Origin: Vulcanimicrobiota bacterium
Lineage (GTDB): Bacteria; Vulcanimicrobiota; Xenobia; Xenobiales; JADMJV01
Reading direction: 5' to 3'
Assembly: GCA_017307785.1 (NCBI GenBank)
Contig: JAFKGI010000026.1
Span: forward strand, 41,172-105,171
Length of the DNA stretch: 64,000 nucleotides
Each line of letters opens with the position of its first letter. The stretch's first letter is position 1. The translations under genes and the position numbers were made by a program. The notes beneath the pieces are model-generated. The model was not told the DNA's origin. It worked only from the letters and a program-made list of their open reading frames with translations, and did not search any database. Shown here piece after piece: positions 8,448-16,857 of the stretch.

Positions 8448-8984
8448 CTATCCCCGCCTGCGCAACAAAAAATAAGCGGCCAGCCCGATCCCGGCCAGCA
8501 CCAGGCCTCCCAGGCCCGTAGCCGCGGCCGACTCAGCTCCGCGCTTGCGTTCGTAGAGCGGACGCACGTCGCCGCTGATCAGTTCTTTCTCGGTGGCCGC
8601 CTTCAAACCGAGCAGGGCCGGCAGCGCCAGCACCCGCCGGCAGGTTCGTTCGTATTCCGCCGAGGTCTCGGGATGATACTCAAAGTATTCCTTGGCTCGC
8701 TCCTGAAAGGCCATGGCAAAGTCGCCGCGCGACAGATAGACCGTGTAAAAGTGGTGAGTTTTGGTCTCGCCCATACGCTCGTAGTGATCGACCACGAACT
8801 CATCCAGAGAGTCCAAAGATAGCGTGATCTCCGGTCCTTTTAAAGACGGCCCGGTCACCGTGCGCGCCCGCAGGTCAAAGCGCACGCGCCCGCCCGAGAA
8901 GGGAACGGAAAGCACCTCGTCTTCCAGCCAGGCATCCGAGAAATAGACGGAGTGCGCCGCGTCGCGCATCAACTGAGTTAGCAT
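8448..8984 (-). CDS. Tail-anchored membrane protein of unknown function
   Basis: 178 residues, no signal peptide. The bulk is soluble and mixed alpha/beta (segments GPEITLSLDSLDEFVVDHYERM and THHFYTVYLSRGDFAMAFQ look like a small sheet-and-helix domain that could bind a ligand). The C-terminus has one hydrophobic helix (about residues 153-171) followed by RRRG, the layout of a tail-anchored protein facing the cytosol. Divergent from the DUF1328 gene, with about 90 bases between starts. No family recognised. Confidence 0.65.
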   Translation of the reverse strand: MLTQLMRDAAHSVYFSDAWLEDEVLSVPFSGGRVRFDLRARTVTGPSLKGPEITLSLDSLDEFVVDHYERMGETKTHHFYTVYLSRGDFAMAFQERAKEYFEYHPETSAEYERTCRRVLALPALLGLKAATEKELISGDVRPLYERKRGAESAAATGLGGLVLAGIGLAAYFLLRRRG

Positions 8985-9076
8985 CCACGTCCATTCTCCA
9001 AAGTACCTTCATCCCTTCGAACATGCAGAGAACAAGTCTAAACTTGGCTCAGACACCGGAAAGGACACACACACCT

Positions 9077-9259
9077 ATGTTACGTTGGGCTATCTTCTTT
9101 TTTCTGGTCGCGCTGGTCGCGTCCATGTTCGGCTTCGGCGGCTTCGCCGCGTTCTCGGCCGATATCGGCAAGACGCTGTTGGGCGTCTTCGTGGTGCTGG
9201 TTTTGCTGGCCATTGCCTTAGGCGGCTGGGGTTACAACCGCTTCTTCGGCTCTCGCTAA
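9077..9259 (+). CDS. DUF1328 (YtjA) family small membrane protein
   Basis: 60 residues from ATG 9077 (a longer frame from 9023 adds an unconserved stretch). MLRWAIFFFLVALVASMFGFGGF followed by a second hydrophobic helix matches DUF1328, tiny two-helix inner-membrane proteins of unknown role, often stress induced in proteobacteria. Its last 42 bases are antisense to the end of the PurA-like gene. Confidence 0.85.
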   Translation: MLRWAIFFFLVALVASMFGFGGFAAFSADIGKTLLGVFVVLVLLAIALGGWGYNRFFGSR

Positions 9260-10405
9260 CTTGTGGTCGGGTCCTGCTCCCCAGGACTCGAACCACAGCG
9301 GCGCTCCCAGAGCCTCCACAAAACCATCTAGAGAAAACGGCTGATAGGTCGGTTCACAGCCTTCCAGCAGTCGGCTCTGGTATTCGAGGTCTTGCCAGGG
9401 CCCGACTTGCAGATCGCCCCCCTTGTAGCGGGTGCACATCTGCCAGTCGGGCCTGACTCGATCCAGGTGAGTGATGGCCAGGCCGTCCACGCCGCCACAG
9501 CATGCGATGGCGTAGCGACCCAACACCGCGTCGGCCCAGCCGGTGCGGAAAGCACCCTGCCAGGGACCGGTGTGGTTGTCCGGCTCGTCCAGGCCCAAAT
9601 CGATCTCGGTCGGCAGGGGACCATTGCCGTGCCGCGTCATGTAGCTGCGCAAGACTCCCAGCCGCTTCACTTCCCCAGCGTAGCCTTCCAGTAGAGACAG
9701 CGCGTTGTCAAAGGTGCAGGTCGACCAGGTCGTGTGCGGGTGGAAGCCGCGCCACTCATCCAGCAGCACGCCCTGAGCGCCCTCAAAGACGACCGTCTCG
9801 TCAAAAACGTCTTCGGCCACCCTCACGCCCAAAGAGCCCACCAGCGCGATCCACTCGTCGGCCACGGTAGCGCTTTCCAGCACCGGATCAGGGCCCAACT
9901 CGGACCACTTGCGCGACTGGAGCCGCAGCAACTTACGCCGCAACACGGCTGGAGAAGAGAGTTCGTGAAAACGGATGGCGTCCTCAGGGAATGCCAGCGA
10001 ATCGGCCACCGTCTCCCCCACTCCCAGACCGCAAGAGCCGTGGCGCAGACGCCGCTCGCGAATGTGATTGGCGGCCACGTGGAAAGGGGTGGTCACCAGT
10101 GCTTCGGGAGCGACCGTCACCCCGGACAAATCGCGGCCCAGCACCTCGGCTTCGCGCCGCAATCCCCCCGGATGCACCACCATAAAACGAGACAGATGGG
10201 TGCGCACGCCCGGCACCAGCGAACCGGCGCCGAACTGAGAGAAGGTGTGCTTGCGACCGTCCGGGGCCACCACTGTGTGCCCGGCCTGGGCGCCGCCGTT
10301 GAAGCGGACGACCAGGCGAGCACCGAGGGTGCGCACCAGGTAATCGGTCATCGTTCCCTTACCCGAATCACCAAATCCGAGGTCGACAACGATGACCGCC
10401 TTCAT
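9218..10405 (-). CDS. Adenylosuccinate synthetase-like enzyme (divergent PurA paralogue)
   Basis: 395 residues with the PurA fold. The P-loop is GFGDSGKGT at residues 10-18: the catalytic Asp13 of canonical WGDEGKGK is kept but Glu14 is Ser. GGAQAGHTVV holds the catalytic His (canonical GGNNAGHTVV). FEGAQGVLLD is conserved, but the IMP-contacting region that follows (EWRGFHPHTTWSTCTF) differs from the usual HGTYPFVTSS pattern, and the TTKKGIGP loop is replaced by HGSCGLGVGETV. It therefore probably uses GTP-driven ligation on a different nucleotide or acceptor than IMP plus aspartate. Last gene of a three-gene operon, overlapping the vWA gene stop by 4 bases. Confidence 0.8.
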   Translation of the reverse strand: MKAVIVVDLGFGDSGKGTMTDYLVRTLGARLVVRFNGGAQAGHTVVAPDGRKHTFSQFGAGSLVPGVRTHLSRFMVVHPGGLRREAEVLGRDLSGVTVAPEALVTTPFHVAANHIRERRLRHGSCGLGVGETVADSLAFPEDAIRFHELSSPAVLRRKLLRLQSRKWSELGPDPVLESATVADEWIALVGSLGVRVAEDVFDETVVFEGAQGVLLDEWRGFHPHTTWSTCTFDNALSLLEGYAGEVKRLGVLRSYMTRHGNGPLPTEIDLGLDEPDNHTGPWQGAFRTGWADAVLGRYAIACCGGVDGLAITHLDRVRPDWQMCTRYKGGDLQVGPWQDLEYQSRLLEGCEPTYQPFSLDGFVEALGAPLWFESWGAGPDHKLARAEEAVVTPAA

Positions 10406-11322
10406 GGCATCACCGGTTCCAGGGCGGGTAGCGGCTCGAGCGTGGCGGCAAATCCGCTCACAGCCGAGACGACGCGTCCCACTTGCTTGCGGTCCAACCC
10501 CAGGGTCAGCAAACGCTGAGCCGCCTCATCCAGGGTAGCGCCTTCGCAAAGAGCTACCAGCGCCGCGGACACCAAACAGGTATCCTCGGAGCTTTCCATG
10601 GCGATGACGTGATCTCCAAACGCCTTCTCCCAGGCGGCTCCGCACCGTCCCACCCGGCCCTTGTCTGGAATCAGGAAGAACGGATGATAGTGACGGGATA
10701 ACTCCTCGACGATCTGAGCAAGCGGCACATCGGCCGTCACGTCATCGCCGATCAAGTCGCGCACCCAGGTCTTGGAAACGTTGGGATAAGGGTTCTCGTC
10801 GCCGGTCATAAAGAAGTAGCCTCGCTTACCGCGCTTGGTGGCCCGGTCGTGGTCGGTGTGGCGGGCCGCGAAATACAGAGCCAGGTCATAAGACTCCGAA
10901 CCGTTTCCGCCTCCGCCACCCTCCAGCCAACTCCAGGTCAACCAGCGATCCATATCTTCGGCGGTGGACTCGAACTGGCCGACCTGCAGCGGTCCGGAGT
11001 CGTGGGCGGCGTCGCCCACGAACATGAAGCACACTTGCGGGTCGGTGACTCCGGAGTCCAGCAACGTCTTCATGAAACGCGGCAACTCCTTACGCGCCAA
11101 TTGTTCCGGGATTTCTCCCATCGAGCCGGTCACGTCCAACGCGAAGATGATGGGTATCGAATTGGGATGCTCCTGGCTGTCTCGGCTCTCGCGGATCCCC
11201 ACACCGAGGGGGTTCATCAGCGGATGAACCTTGGACTGCTGAAAAACCTCGGAGCGACTCTGCGTCGAGCGGGCGTTGGTGATATTCTGATGTGATTCGT
11301 AGCTATAGGAACCGTAACCCAT
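10402..11322 (-). CDS. von Willebrand factor A domain protein
   Basis: 306 residues, cytosolic (no signal peptide). A vWA/integrin-I fold is shown by the MIDAS motif IIFALDVTGSMG (D63-x-T-x-S variant), a later FMFVGDAAHDSG strand, the SESYDLALYFAARHT segment and GKRGYFFMTGDE. The variant T in the MIDAS is common in vWA proteins that sit beside kinase-like genes. The N-terminus is Ser/Gln/Tyr-rich and may be flexible. Middle gene of the operon: 14 bases after the kinase-like gene and 4-base overlap with the PurA-like gene. vWA proteins of this kind generally act as Mg-dependent protein-interaction modules; the partner here is unknown. Confidence 0.85.
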   Translation of the reverse strand: MGYGSYSYESHQNITNARSTQSRSEVFQQSKVHPLMNPLGVGIRESRDSQEHPNSIPIIFALDVTGSMGEIPEQLARKELPRFMKTLLDSGVTDPQVCFMFVGDAAHDSGPLQVGQFESTAEDMDRWLTWSWLEGGGGGNGSESYDLALYFAARHTDHDRATKRGKRGYFFMTGDENPYPNVSKTWVRDLIGDDVTADVPLAQIVEELSRHYHPFFLIPDKGRVGRCGAAWEKAFGDHVIAMESSEDTCLVSAALVALCEGATLDEAAQRLLTLGLDRKQVGRVVSAVSGFAATLEPLPALEPVMP

Positions 11323-11336
11323 GACTTTGACCTCCG

Positions 11337-12128
11337 TTATTGTAATTGGGAAAGAGGGCAGAACTTGCGCGGTCCTAAAACCGCCGCGTTCACCCGTTTC
11401 AACTCTTCATTGACCTCGAAAGCGCTGCCCCGAGCGCTCGTGAGCAGACGCCTCAAAGGTGCGGGCACGTTGGAGACCAGCGTCCCCGCAATCGCCTTCA
11501 AGCCGTCCGCTACGTCCGAGCCCTGGCCCGGTCGGCAGTGCGACCAACCGCACAACATCAGACCGTGGGCGTCGCTGTGGGCCAGCATATGCTCGGCCGT
11601 CAGGTTGCCGTGCTGGAAACCCAGCCCGTGCAGTTCGTGCAGTTGCTCCAGCAGACGATGGCTCAGCCACACGCCCGCTTCGGCCGGTACCCGACCCGAG
11701 TAACTGGCCAAGGTGCGCTGGAACTCACGCCGCCAGCGATAAACCAGCACCCGCTTGCCCGAATCGGAGAGGGCGCAGTGAACCGGTTCGGGCAGCAGGC
11801 GACCCAAAAAGCGGCCGGCGCAAAGACGATGCACCGCGCGCATCCGCTCCCACTCCGCCTGCACCTCTCCCACCTTGAGGATCACCATCTCGGTCAGCGG
11901 GCTGTCGCGCCGAGCCAGGAACACTCCGGGAGCCAGGCCGCCGTGGACCAGATACTGGCGATCCCCGACCCGATATCGTCCCAGGTTGGAAACCCGGGGT
12001 CTCGGCAAATCCCGAGGGATTCGCCAGGACGGGAGGGGCCCGGGCAGAGAGTCGCAGTATTCACAAGGACTGACCAGGGACTGCAAAGGTCCACCGCAGT
12101 TCTTGCACCGCTCAATAGTTGTGCTCAT
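11337..12128 (-). CDS. Zinc-ribbon protein kinase-like protein (probable pseudokinase)
   Basis: 263 residues from ATG 12128; an ATG three codons earlier (12137) overlaps the -10 box and so should not be in the mRNA. A four-Cys ribbon (CKNCGG...CEYC, residues 8-25) is followed by a compact kinase-like fold: VILKV supplies the beta-3 Lys, FQHGNLTAEHMLAH stands where HRD-x4-N is expected, and LMLCGWSH replaces the DFG loop. The loss of the catalytic Asp and DFG Asp argues against normal phosphotransfer. Similar zinc-ribbon kinase-like proteins accompany vWA genes in TerY-type clusters. First gene of the operon with the vWA and PurA-like genes. Confidence 0.7.
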   Translation of the reverse strand: MSTTIERCKNCGGPLQSLVSPCEYCDSLPGPLPSWRIPRDLPRPRVSNLGRYRVGDRQYLVHGGLAPGVFLARRDSPLTEMVILKVGEVQAEWERMRAVHRLCAGRFLGRLLPEPVHCALSDSGKRVLVYRWRREFQRTLASYSGRVPAEAGVWLSHRLLEQLHELHGLGFQHGNLTAEHMLAHSDAHGLMLCGWSHCRPGQGSDVADGLKAIAGTLVSNVPAPLRRLLTSARGSAFEVNEELKRVNAAVLGPRKFCPLSQLQ

Positions 12129-12135
12129 ATTGAGC

Positions 12136-12164
12136 ATTATGCAGACGAGTTAGTGTCCTGTCAA
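12136..12164 (-). promoter_or_regulatory. Strong promoter of the kinase/vWA/PurA-like operon
   Basis: On the minus strand TTGACA (12164-12159) and CATAAT (12141-12136) are separated by exactly 17 bases. The -10 box ends 7 bases before ATG 12128, so transcription should begin at or next to the A of that start codon. This predicts a leaderless mRNA. Confidence 0.8.
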
Positions 12165-12192
12165 CACCCAGATTTTTTTCAGGGTAAACTCG

Positions 12193-12198
12193 TAGAAT
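12193..12198 (+). promoter_or_regulatory. Candidate -10 box (TAGAAT) for a leaderless start
   Basis: TAGAAT lies 6 bases before ATG 12205, with no Shine-Dalgarno sequence in between. The -35 region is weak (AT-rich run around 12170). The layout equals the TANNNT-N6-start pattern of leaderless genes. Confidence 0.4.
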
Positions 12199-12204
12199 TC
12201 AGGC

Positions 12205-12603
12205 ATGAAGATCTATCTCGAGCGGGCGGCCGCCAACTACGCCAAAATGGTCCCGACCCATCCGATGGAAAAGCAAGAGTTCAGCGAGGCGCTGGAGGCC
12301 TGTCGGGAGCTTACCGATCAGTTCGAACCGACCGCCCTCAAGGATTTGGAAGCACCCGGAGAACCGGCGAAAAACGGCGGTCTGACTCGAAGCGAGCAGC
12401 TGGTCAGCCAGGACCTGGTCAACTTCTGGAATTGCTTACCTCAAGGCGGCCATTCGGCGGCCGTGGCCACGGCCGTGCACCACTGCCAGTCCGCCCTGCA
12501 GTCGCGCATTTTGCGCCGCGACTACCCCAACTACTGGATGTCCACGCCCGGCTCTCTGCAGCAAGACGCGCAGAACGAGGCGTTACTCTTTCACGCCCGG
12601 TAA
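12205..12603 (+). CDS. Unknown cytosolic helical protein
   Basis: 132 residues, mostly alpha-helical, with no signal or membrane segment (MKIYLERAAANYAKMVPTHP start). A His/Cys patch (AVATAVHHCQSALQ) is the only notable feature. Divergent from the kinase/vWA/PurA-like operon with 76 bases between starts, and it converges with a secreted protein gene over 21 bases. No family recognised; co-regulation with the divergent operon is possible. Confidence 0.6.
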   Translation: MKIYLERAAANYAKMVPTHPMEKQEFSEALEACRELTDQFEPTALKDLEAPGEPAKNGGLTRSEQLVSQDLVNFWNCLPQGGHSAAVATAVHHCQSALQSRILRRDYPNYWMSTPGSLQQDAQNEALLFHAR

Positions 12604-13041
12604 GATCGCTTTGGCGGCCTTCAACTGACCGGCCTCCTCGGGCTTCTTAAAGGTCCCCACCGAAATGATCAGCCAGTTGGCACCCTTGAGCACGTTCAAC
12701 TGAGCCGGAGTGGTGGTGCGGTAAGCCGGCACGCCCAGGCCGGGCACGTCCACCCCTTTGAAGCTGACCTTGGAGGAAGCGAAGATACTGGAAGCCTCGT
12801 CCTTGCTGGCCGCGTGACGAATCAGCAGGCTGACCGAGCGGCCGCCGCTCAAGCTGTAATTGGCGTTGCTTACCCAGATCGGACCCGTCATGGTATCGGC
12901 CATCTTGTTGTGGGGACTGGCCTTGGCCGGCCCGCCCAAAACCTTTTGGGCAATGGCCGGTGTCAGCACCTGGCTGGCGCGGTTCGGCCCCTCGGCCCAA
13001 ACACACCCGCAGAAACAAAGAGCAGTCAGGATCTTTCGCAT
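12583..13041 (-). CDS. Secreted protein of unknown function
   Basis: 152 residues with a signal peptide (MRKILTALCFCGCVWA, cleavage before EG). The mature domain (TPAIAQKVLGGPAKAS, then SLLIRHAASKDEASSIF and VPGLGVPAYRTTT, ending ANWLIISVG) resembles small extracytoplasmic alpha/beta domains that are common in lipoproteins of high-GC bacteria, but I cannot name the family. Overlaps the end of the opposite-strand gene by 21 bases. Confidence 0.65.
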   Translation of the reverse strand: MRKILTALCFCGCVWAEGPNRASQVLTPAIAQKVLGGPAKASPHNKMADTMTGPIWVSNANYSLSGGRSVSLLIRHAASKDEASSIFASSKVSFKGVDVPGLGVPAYRTTTPAQLNVLKGANWLIISVGTFKKPEEAGQLKAAKAILPGVKE

Positions 13042-13087
13042 AGTAAGACCTTCGCTCGGACGAGCGACTTCCTGGTCAGGAAATCGT

Positions 13088-14476
13088 TCAGAACAGCCCG
13101 GTCGTGCGGTAGATTGCGATCACCACGAAGACGGCCGCCGTCTTCAGGCAAGTGATCACGAAGATGTCTTTGTAGGAATCCCGATGAGTCAGCCCCGTTA
13201 CCAGCAGCAGGGTAATGACGGCGCCGTTGTGCGGCAAAGTATCCATACCGCCGGAAGCCATGGAGGCAACTCGGTGAAGGACTTCCGGTGGGACCTGCCC
13301 ACCCTCTTGAAACTGTTTGCCCAACGCGGCCAGCGCCAGGCTCAAACCGCCGGAAGCCGAGCCGGTGATGCCGGCCAGCACATTGACGGAGACGGCTTCA
13401 TTGACCAGCGGGTCGGAAAAAGCGCCGCCCAGGGCGTTCTTGACCCAGGCGAACCCGGGTAAAGAAGCGATGACTCCACCGAAGCCATACTCCGAGGCGG
13501 TGTTCATGGTGGCCAGCAACGAACCGGCCACGGCCGCGCGCAAGCCTTCCTGGACTCCGCGCTGAATATCGCGGAAACCGACGGCCAGGCAGGTGAGGAT
13601 GCCGGCGCAGAGGGCGATTTCGATCGACCAGATGCTGGCGAACTTCTTCAGGTCTACACTGCCGTGCTCGGGAAGCCCGGCCGGAAAGTCAAAAGTCTCA
13701 CCATACTGGGCTTTGAGCAAGGGCAGCAGCTTCAGGTTCAGGATGGCGACGACCAGTAGAGGCAGCAAGGCCAACCAGAAAGGCGGCAGCTTGCGCTCGT
13801 GAACTTCCTCGAAGGCATGGTCGCCGTAACCCTCACCGGCCGCGAAGGCCCGCTGACGAGCGCGCATCAGATAAAGCATGCCGCAGACCAGCACGAAGAG
13901 AGCTCCGCTGCAGCCCAGGATGGGCGCGGCGTAGAGATTGGTGCCGAAAAAGGTGGTGGGAATGACATTCTGGATCTGAGGGGTTCCCGGTAACGCATCC
14001 ATGGTGAAGGTGAAGCTGCCGAGCGCAATCGTGCCGGGAATCAGCCGCTTGGGAATGTTGCCCTGGCGGAACAGATTGTTGGCCAGCGGGTAGACGGCGA
14101 AAGCGACCACGAACAGCGAGACGCCCCCGTAGGTGAGCACGGCACAGGCCAGCACGATGGAGAGCATAATCTGGCGCTCTCCCAGCCAGCGCACGATGGA
14201 AGCCGAAATGGAGGCGGCCGCCCCCGACATCTCCACGAATTTGCCGAAGACCGCCCCCAGCAAGAAGACCGGAAAGTAGACTTTCACAAAGTCGACCAGC
14301 TTGATCATGAAGACGTTGGTGTAGAACGGCAGAACCTCGCTCGGTCCCAAGGAGAGCAGCACCGCCAGTAGTGCGCACAGGGGCGCAAAAAGCACCACCG
14401 ACAGGCCGCGGTAAGCCACCCACATCAGCAATCCCAGAGCCAGCAGAACGATCAGAAGTTGCACGCCGGACAGCAT
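13088..14476 (-). CDS. GntP-family permease (gluconate/organic acid:H+ symporter)
   Basis: 462 residues from ATG 14476; a GTG frame from 14527 would add 17 unconserved residues. The product is a polytopic inner-membrane protein with about 12-14 hydrophobic segments. Family signatures include VEMSGAAASIS in the first half, LPGTPQIQNVIPTTFFGT, and the C-terminal ASGGMDTLPHNGAVITLL with HRDSYKDIF, characteristic of GntP/DsdX-type symporters. Substrate could be gluconate, another sugar acid or a hydroxyacid such as 3-hydroxybutyrate. No sugar-acid kinase or dehydrogenase gene is adjacent to narrow it down. Confidence 0.88.
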   Translation of the reverse strand: MLSGVQLLIVLLALGLLMWVAYRGLSVVLFAPLCALLAVLLSLGPSEVLPFYTNVFMIKLVDFVKVYFPVFLLGAVFGKFVEMSGAAASISASIVRWLGERQIMLSIVLACAVLTYGGVSLFVVAFAVYPLANNLFRQGNIPKRLIPGTIALGSFTFTMDALPGTPQIQNVIPTTFFGTNLYAAPILGCSGALFVLVCGMLYLMRARQRAFAAGEGYGDHAFEEVHERKLPPFWLALLPLLVVAILNLKLLPLLKAQYGETFDFPAGLPEHGSVDLKKFASIWSIEIALCAGILTCLAVGFRDIQRGVQEGLRAAVAGSLLATMNTASEYGFGGVIASLPGFAWVKNALGGAFSDPLVNEAVSVNVLAGITGSASGGLSLALAALGKQFQEGGQVPPEVLHRVASMASGGMDTLPHNGAVITLLLVTGLTHRDSYKDIFVITCLKTAAVFVVIAIYRTTGLF

Positions 14477-14544
14477 ACCACATTGCAGAACTTTTTCAGG
14501 GCGTACCCCTAGAGTGGGTTCATACACCTTAGGAGGGTCCCCGC

Positions 14545-16758
14545 ATGTCCTTTACCATCGGAAACAATAAGGTCGACAACCGCACCGTCAACGCTGATCT
14601 GGTGCGCAAATGGGCCGACAGCGCCAAGCGCATCGAGGTCGAAGGCAACGCTTCCAAGGACAGCTGGGACAAGCTGGCCGCCGGGGCCGAAAAGAATGGC
14701 GCCCTGAGCCAGGGGGACATGGATCAGATTACCAATCTGGGCAAAGCCTGCTTCAAGTATCACAAGCAGCTCCACTCGGACTTCAAAGCCAGCGGCTACA
14801 AGGACATGGCCATCAAGGACAAGCTGGCCGATGTGCACGTCTTCACCACCGGCTCCGATGCCGTCAAGAAAGCCGTCGCCCGGGCTCAAGCCCTGGTAGC
14901 CGTCGAAGCCGCCGCTCCCGCCAGTTTTGGACCCACTGGCGTGGTGGCCGCCTACGCCGCTGCCGCTCGTCTCGATGACGAGAGCCTGAAGGCCCTGGTC
15001 GACTCGGTGGCCGGAATGCGCGCCGGAGACAGCCCGCTGGTGTATGGCGGCAACAAAATTCAGGGCTTCCACGTGGAAGAAATCTGGCCCCAGATGATGC
15101 GCATGCTCGACAAAGCCGCCGAAAACGGCCGCGCCGGCAAGCCTCAGGAAGTCAACGCTCAGTATTACGAGCTCACCAACCAGCAGGTGGTGGGCAAGCT
15201 GGCCGCTGCCGCCGAAGCCGGCAACAAGGTGCGCGTCAACGTCGACGCCGGCCGTCTGGTCGCCTACAAGGGCAGCCATGTGGTCATCGACGAGGTGCCC
15301 GACAAGCTGCGCGCCATTCTTCAGCTCAACACCACCAAAGGCGACATCGCCGTCTCGGCTTATCCCGTGCCCAAGCAACTGGGTGACCCGGGCAACCTGA
15401 TGCACCGCAAAGGCCTGCGCGTGGGCGATGAGTTCTTGCTCTCGGGTATGAACGCCAACGAAGGTTCCGGCGAAAACGTGGATGCCGGCTACGTCATCGA
15501 AGGACCGGCCGCCAAGAAGCTGGTCACCAACTTCTCCCGCGACGTGCAGCAATCGGCCGGCGCCAGCAACGCTGAAATCTACGGAGAAAAGCCGCTGGCC
15601 GGCTTCATGGATGGCGATATCAACATGGGCAAGCGCGGCCTGACCGCCCTCATCGACTGCGCTGACGGCCCCACCAAGGCCGGTACCTCGCTGCCCCAGT
15701 TCAAGACCTTCGCGGAAGTCCAGGAGTTCGGCAACAAGCACGGCGTGGACGTGGCCAGCTACATCGAGGCCACTCCGGCTCAGGCCGAAGAAACCCTGGC
15801 CCACGGCGGCGAGCTGGCCCTCAGCAAGAAGGGCAAAGAAGCCTTCATGAACCTGGTCGACCGCGCGCTGGGCAGCTGCCGCAGCGAAGAGAACGTGGCC
15901 CGCCTCAAGGACATTTCGATTCCCTCCGGCAAAACCGTGGGTAAGGCCGACGTGGCTCTGGCCGACTTCCCCACCGACCGCGAAACGCTGATGATCACGG
16001 CCATTCAGGAAGCCGACAAGTTCATCTACATCCCCGCCTTCGTGATGACCGGCACCATTGCCGAAATGCTGGTCGCCAAGAAAGAAGAAATGGAAGCGGC
16101 CGGTAAGAAAATCGACATTCGCGTGCTGGCCGACCCCGGCGTCTACCCGGACGGTGGCACCCCCAACGAAGCCGGCATGGAGCGCCTGGAAGACGCCGGC
16201 ATTCCCTGCAAGTGGGCCAACCTGCCCCGCTCCGGCTGGCACGACCGCAAGATCCACGCCAAGGAAATCCTCACCGACAAGGGCGAGTTCTTCGGCAGCA
16301 CCAACTTCTCCAAGAAAGGCCTGCGCGAAAACTGGGAGCACTCCGGCTACGTCAAGTTCGACGAGAGCAATCGCGACGAGCAAGAGCACTCGGTGGCCCA
16401 GTTCAACAACCTTTGGGAAAACGAGTCCTACGAGCTCAACAGCCTGGAGCGCGGTAAGAAGCTCAAAAACCGCGACAAGGACCGCATCGACTACGCCGAG
16501 CTGGTGGATGAAAGCCGCTACGGAACCACCCGCGACGTCATCGGCGGCATCGAGAAGGCCGAAGTCGACACCGGCAAGTTTACCGAAGAGCAGGCCAAAG
16601 ACCCCAAGACGGCCGCCCGCGTGGCCGAACTGGAGAAAGCTGGCTACGATGAAGGCAGCGCCGTCATCCTGGCCGTCCAGGAGAAGATGGGCAAAGCCGA
16701 GTTCTACAAAGCCCTCAACGAACTACCGGCTCGAAAGGAACTGAACGGCCTCCACTAG
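14545..16758 (+). CDS. Large cytosolic phospholipase D-like protein
   Basis: 737 residues, strong ribosome site (TTAGGAGGGT), no signal peptide or membrane helix. Two PLD-type catalytic motifs are seen. The C-terminal one, IHAKEILTDKGEFFGSTNFS near residue 571, is a regular H-x-K-x4-D with the GS-x-N element. The N-terminal one, MHRKGLRVGDEFLLSGMNAN near 286, has H-x-K but the Asp is shifted by one (Gly-Asp for Asp-Gly). The first 200 residues are a helical region without recognised domain, and the tail is helical. Members hydrolyse phosphodiesters in lipids or nucleic acids; the substrate here is unknown. Monocistronic, with a repeat region downstream. Confidence 0.75.
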   Translation: MSFTIGNNKVDNRTVNADLVRKWADSAKRIEVEGNASKDSWDKLAAGAEKNGALSQGDMDQITNLGKACFKYHKQLHSDFKASGYKDMAIKDKLADVHVFTTGSDAVKKAVARAQALVAVEAAAPASFGPTGVVAAYAAAARLDDESLKALVDSVAGMRAGDSPLVYGGNKIQGFHVEEIWPQMMRMLDKAAENGRAGKPQEVNAQYYELTNQQVVGKLAAAAEAGNKVRVNVDAGRLVAYKGSHVVIDEVPDKLRAILQLNTTKGDIAVSAYPVPKQLGDPGNLMHRKGLRVGDEFLLSGMNANEGSGENVDAGYVIEGPAAKKLVTNFSRDVQQSAGASNAEIYGEKPLAGFMDGDINMGKRGLTALIDCADGPTKAGTSLPQFKTFAEVQEFGNKHGVDVASYIEATPAQAEETLAHGGELALSKKGKEAFMNLVDRALGSCRSEENVARLKDISIPSGKTVGKADVALADFPTDRETLMITAIQEADKFIYIPAFVMTGTIAEMLVAKKEEMEAAGKKIDIRVLADPGVYPDGGTPNEAGMERLEDAGIPCKWANLPRSGWHDRKIHAKEILTDKGEFFGSTNFSKKGLRENWEHSGYVKFDESNRDEQEHSVAQFNNLWENESYELNSLERGKKLKNRDKDRIDYAELVDESRYGTTRDVIGGIEKAEVDTGKFTEEQAKDPKTAARVAELEKAGYDEGSAVILAVQEKMGKAEFYKALNELPARKELNGLH

Positions 16759-16857
16759 CCCGACTGATCCCGATAAGGAAAGGTGCGAAGATGGGAAGCC
16801 GGAGAGAGCTGAACGACAAGGCCTCATGAAGCCTGTAGTTCTCTCTTGAAAAACCAA

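Noticed and set aside
9218..10405. PurZ (2-aminoadenine synthesis) identity
   Set aside because: PurZ replaces the catalytic Asp of WGDEGKG; here the Asp is kept and the neighbouring Glu is changed instead.
14509..16389. 626-codon open frame on the minus strand
   Set aside because: Complementary to the PLD-like gene; its composition (runs of Gly, Val, Ala, His) is that of a GC-rich antisense frame and no motif is present.
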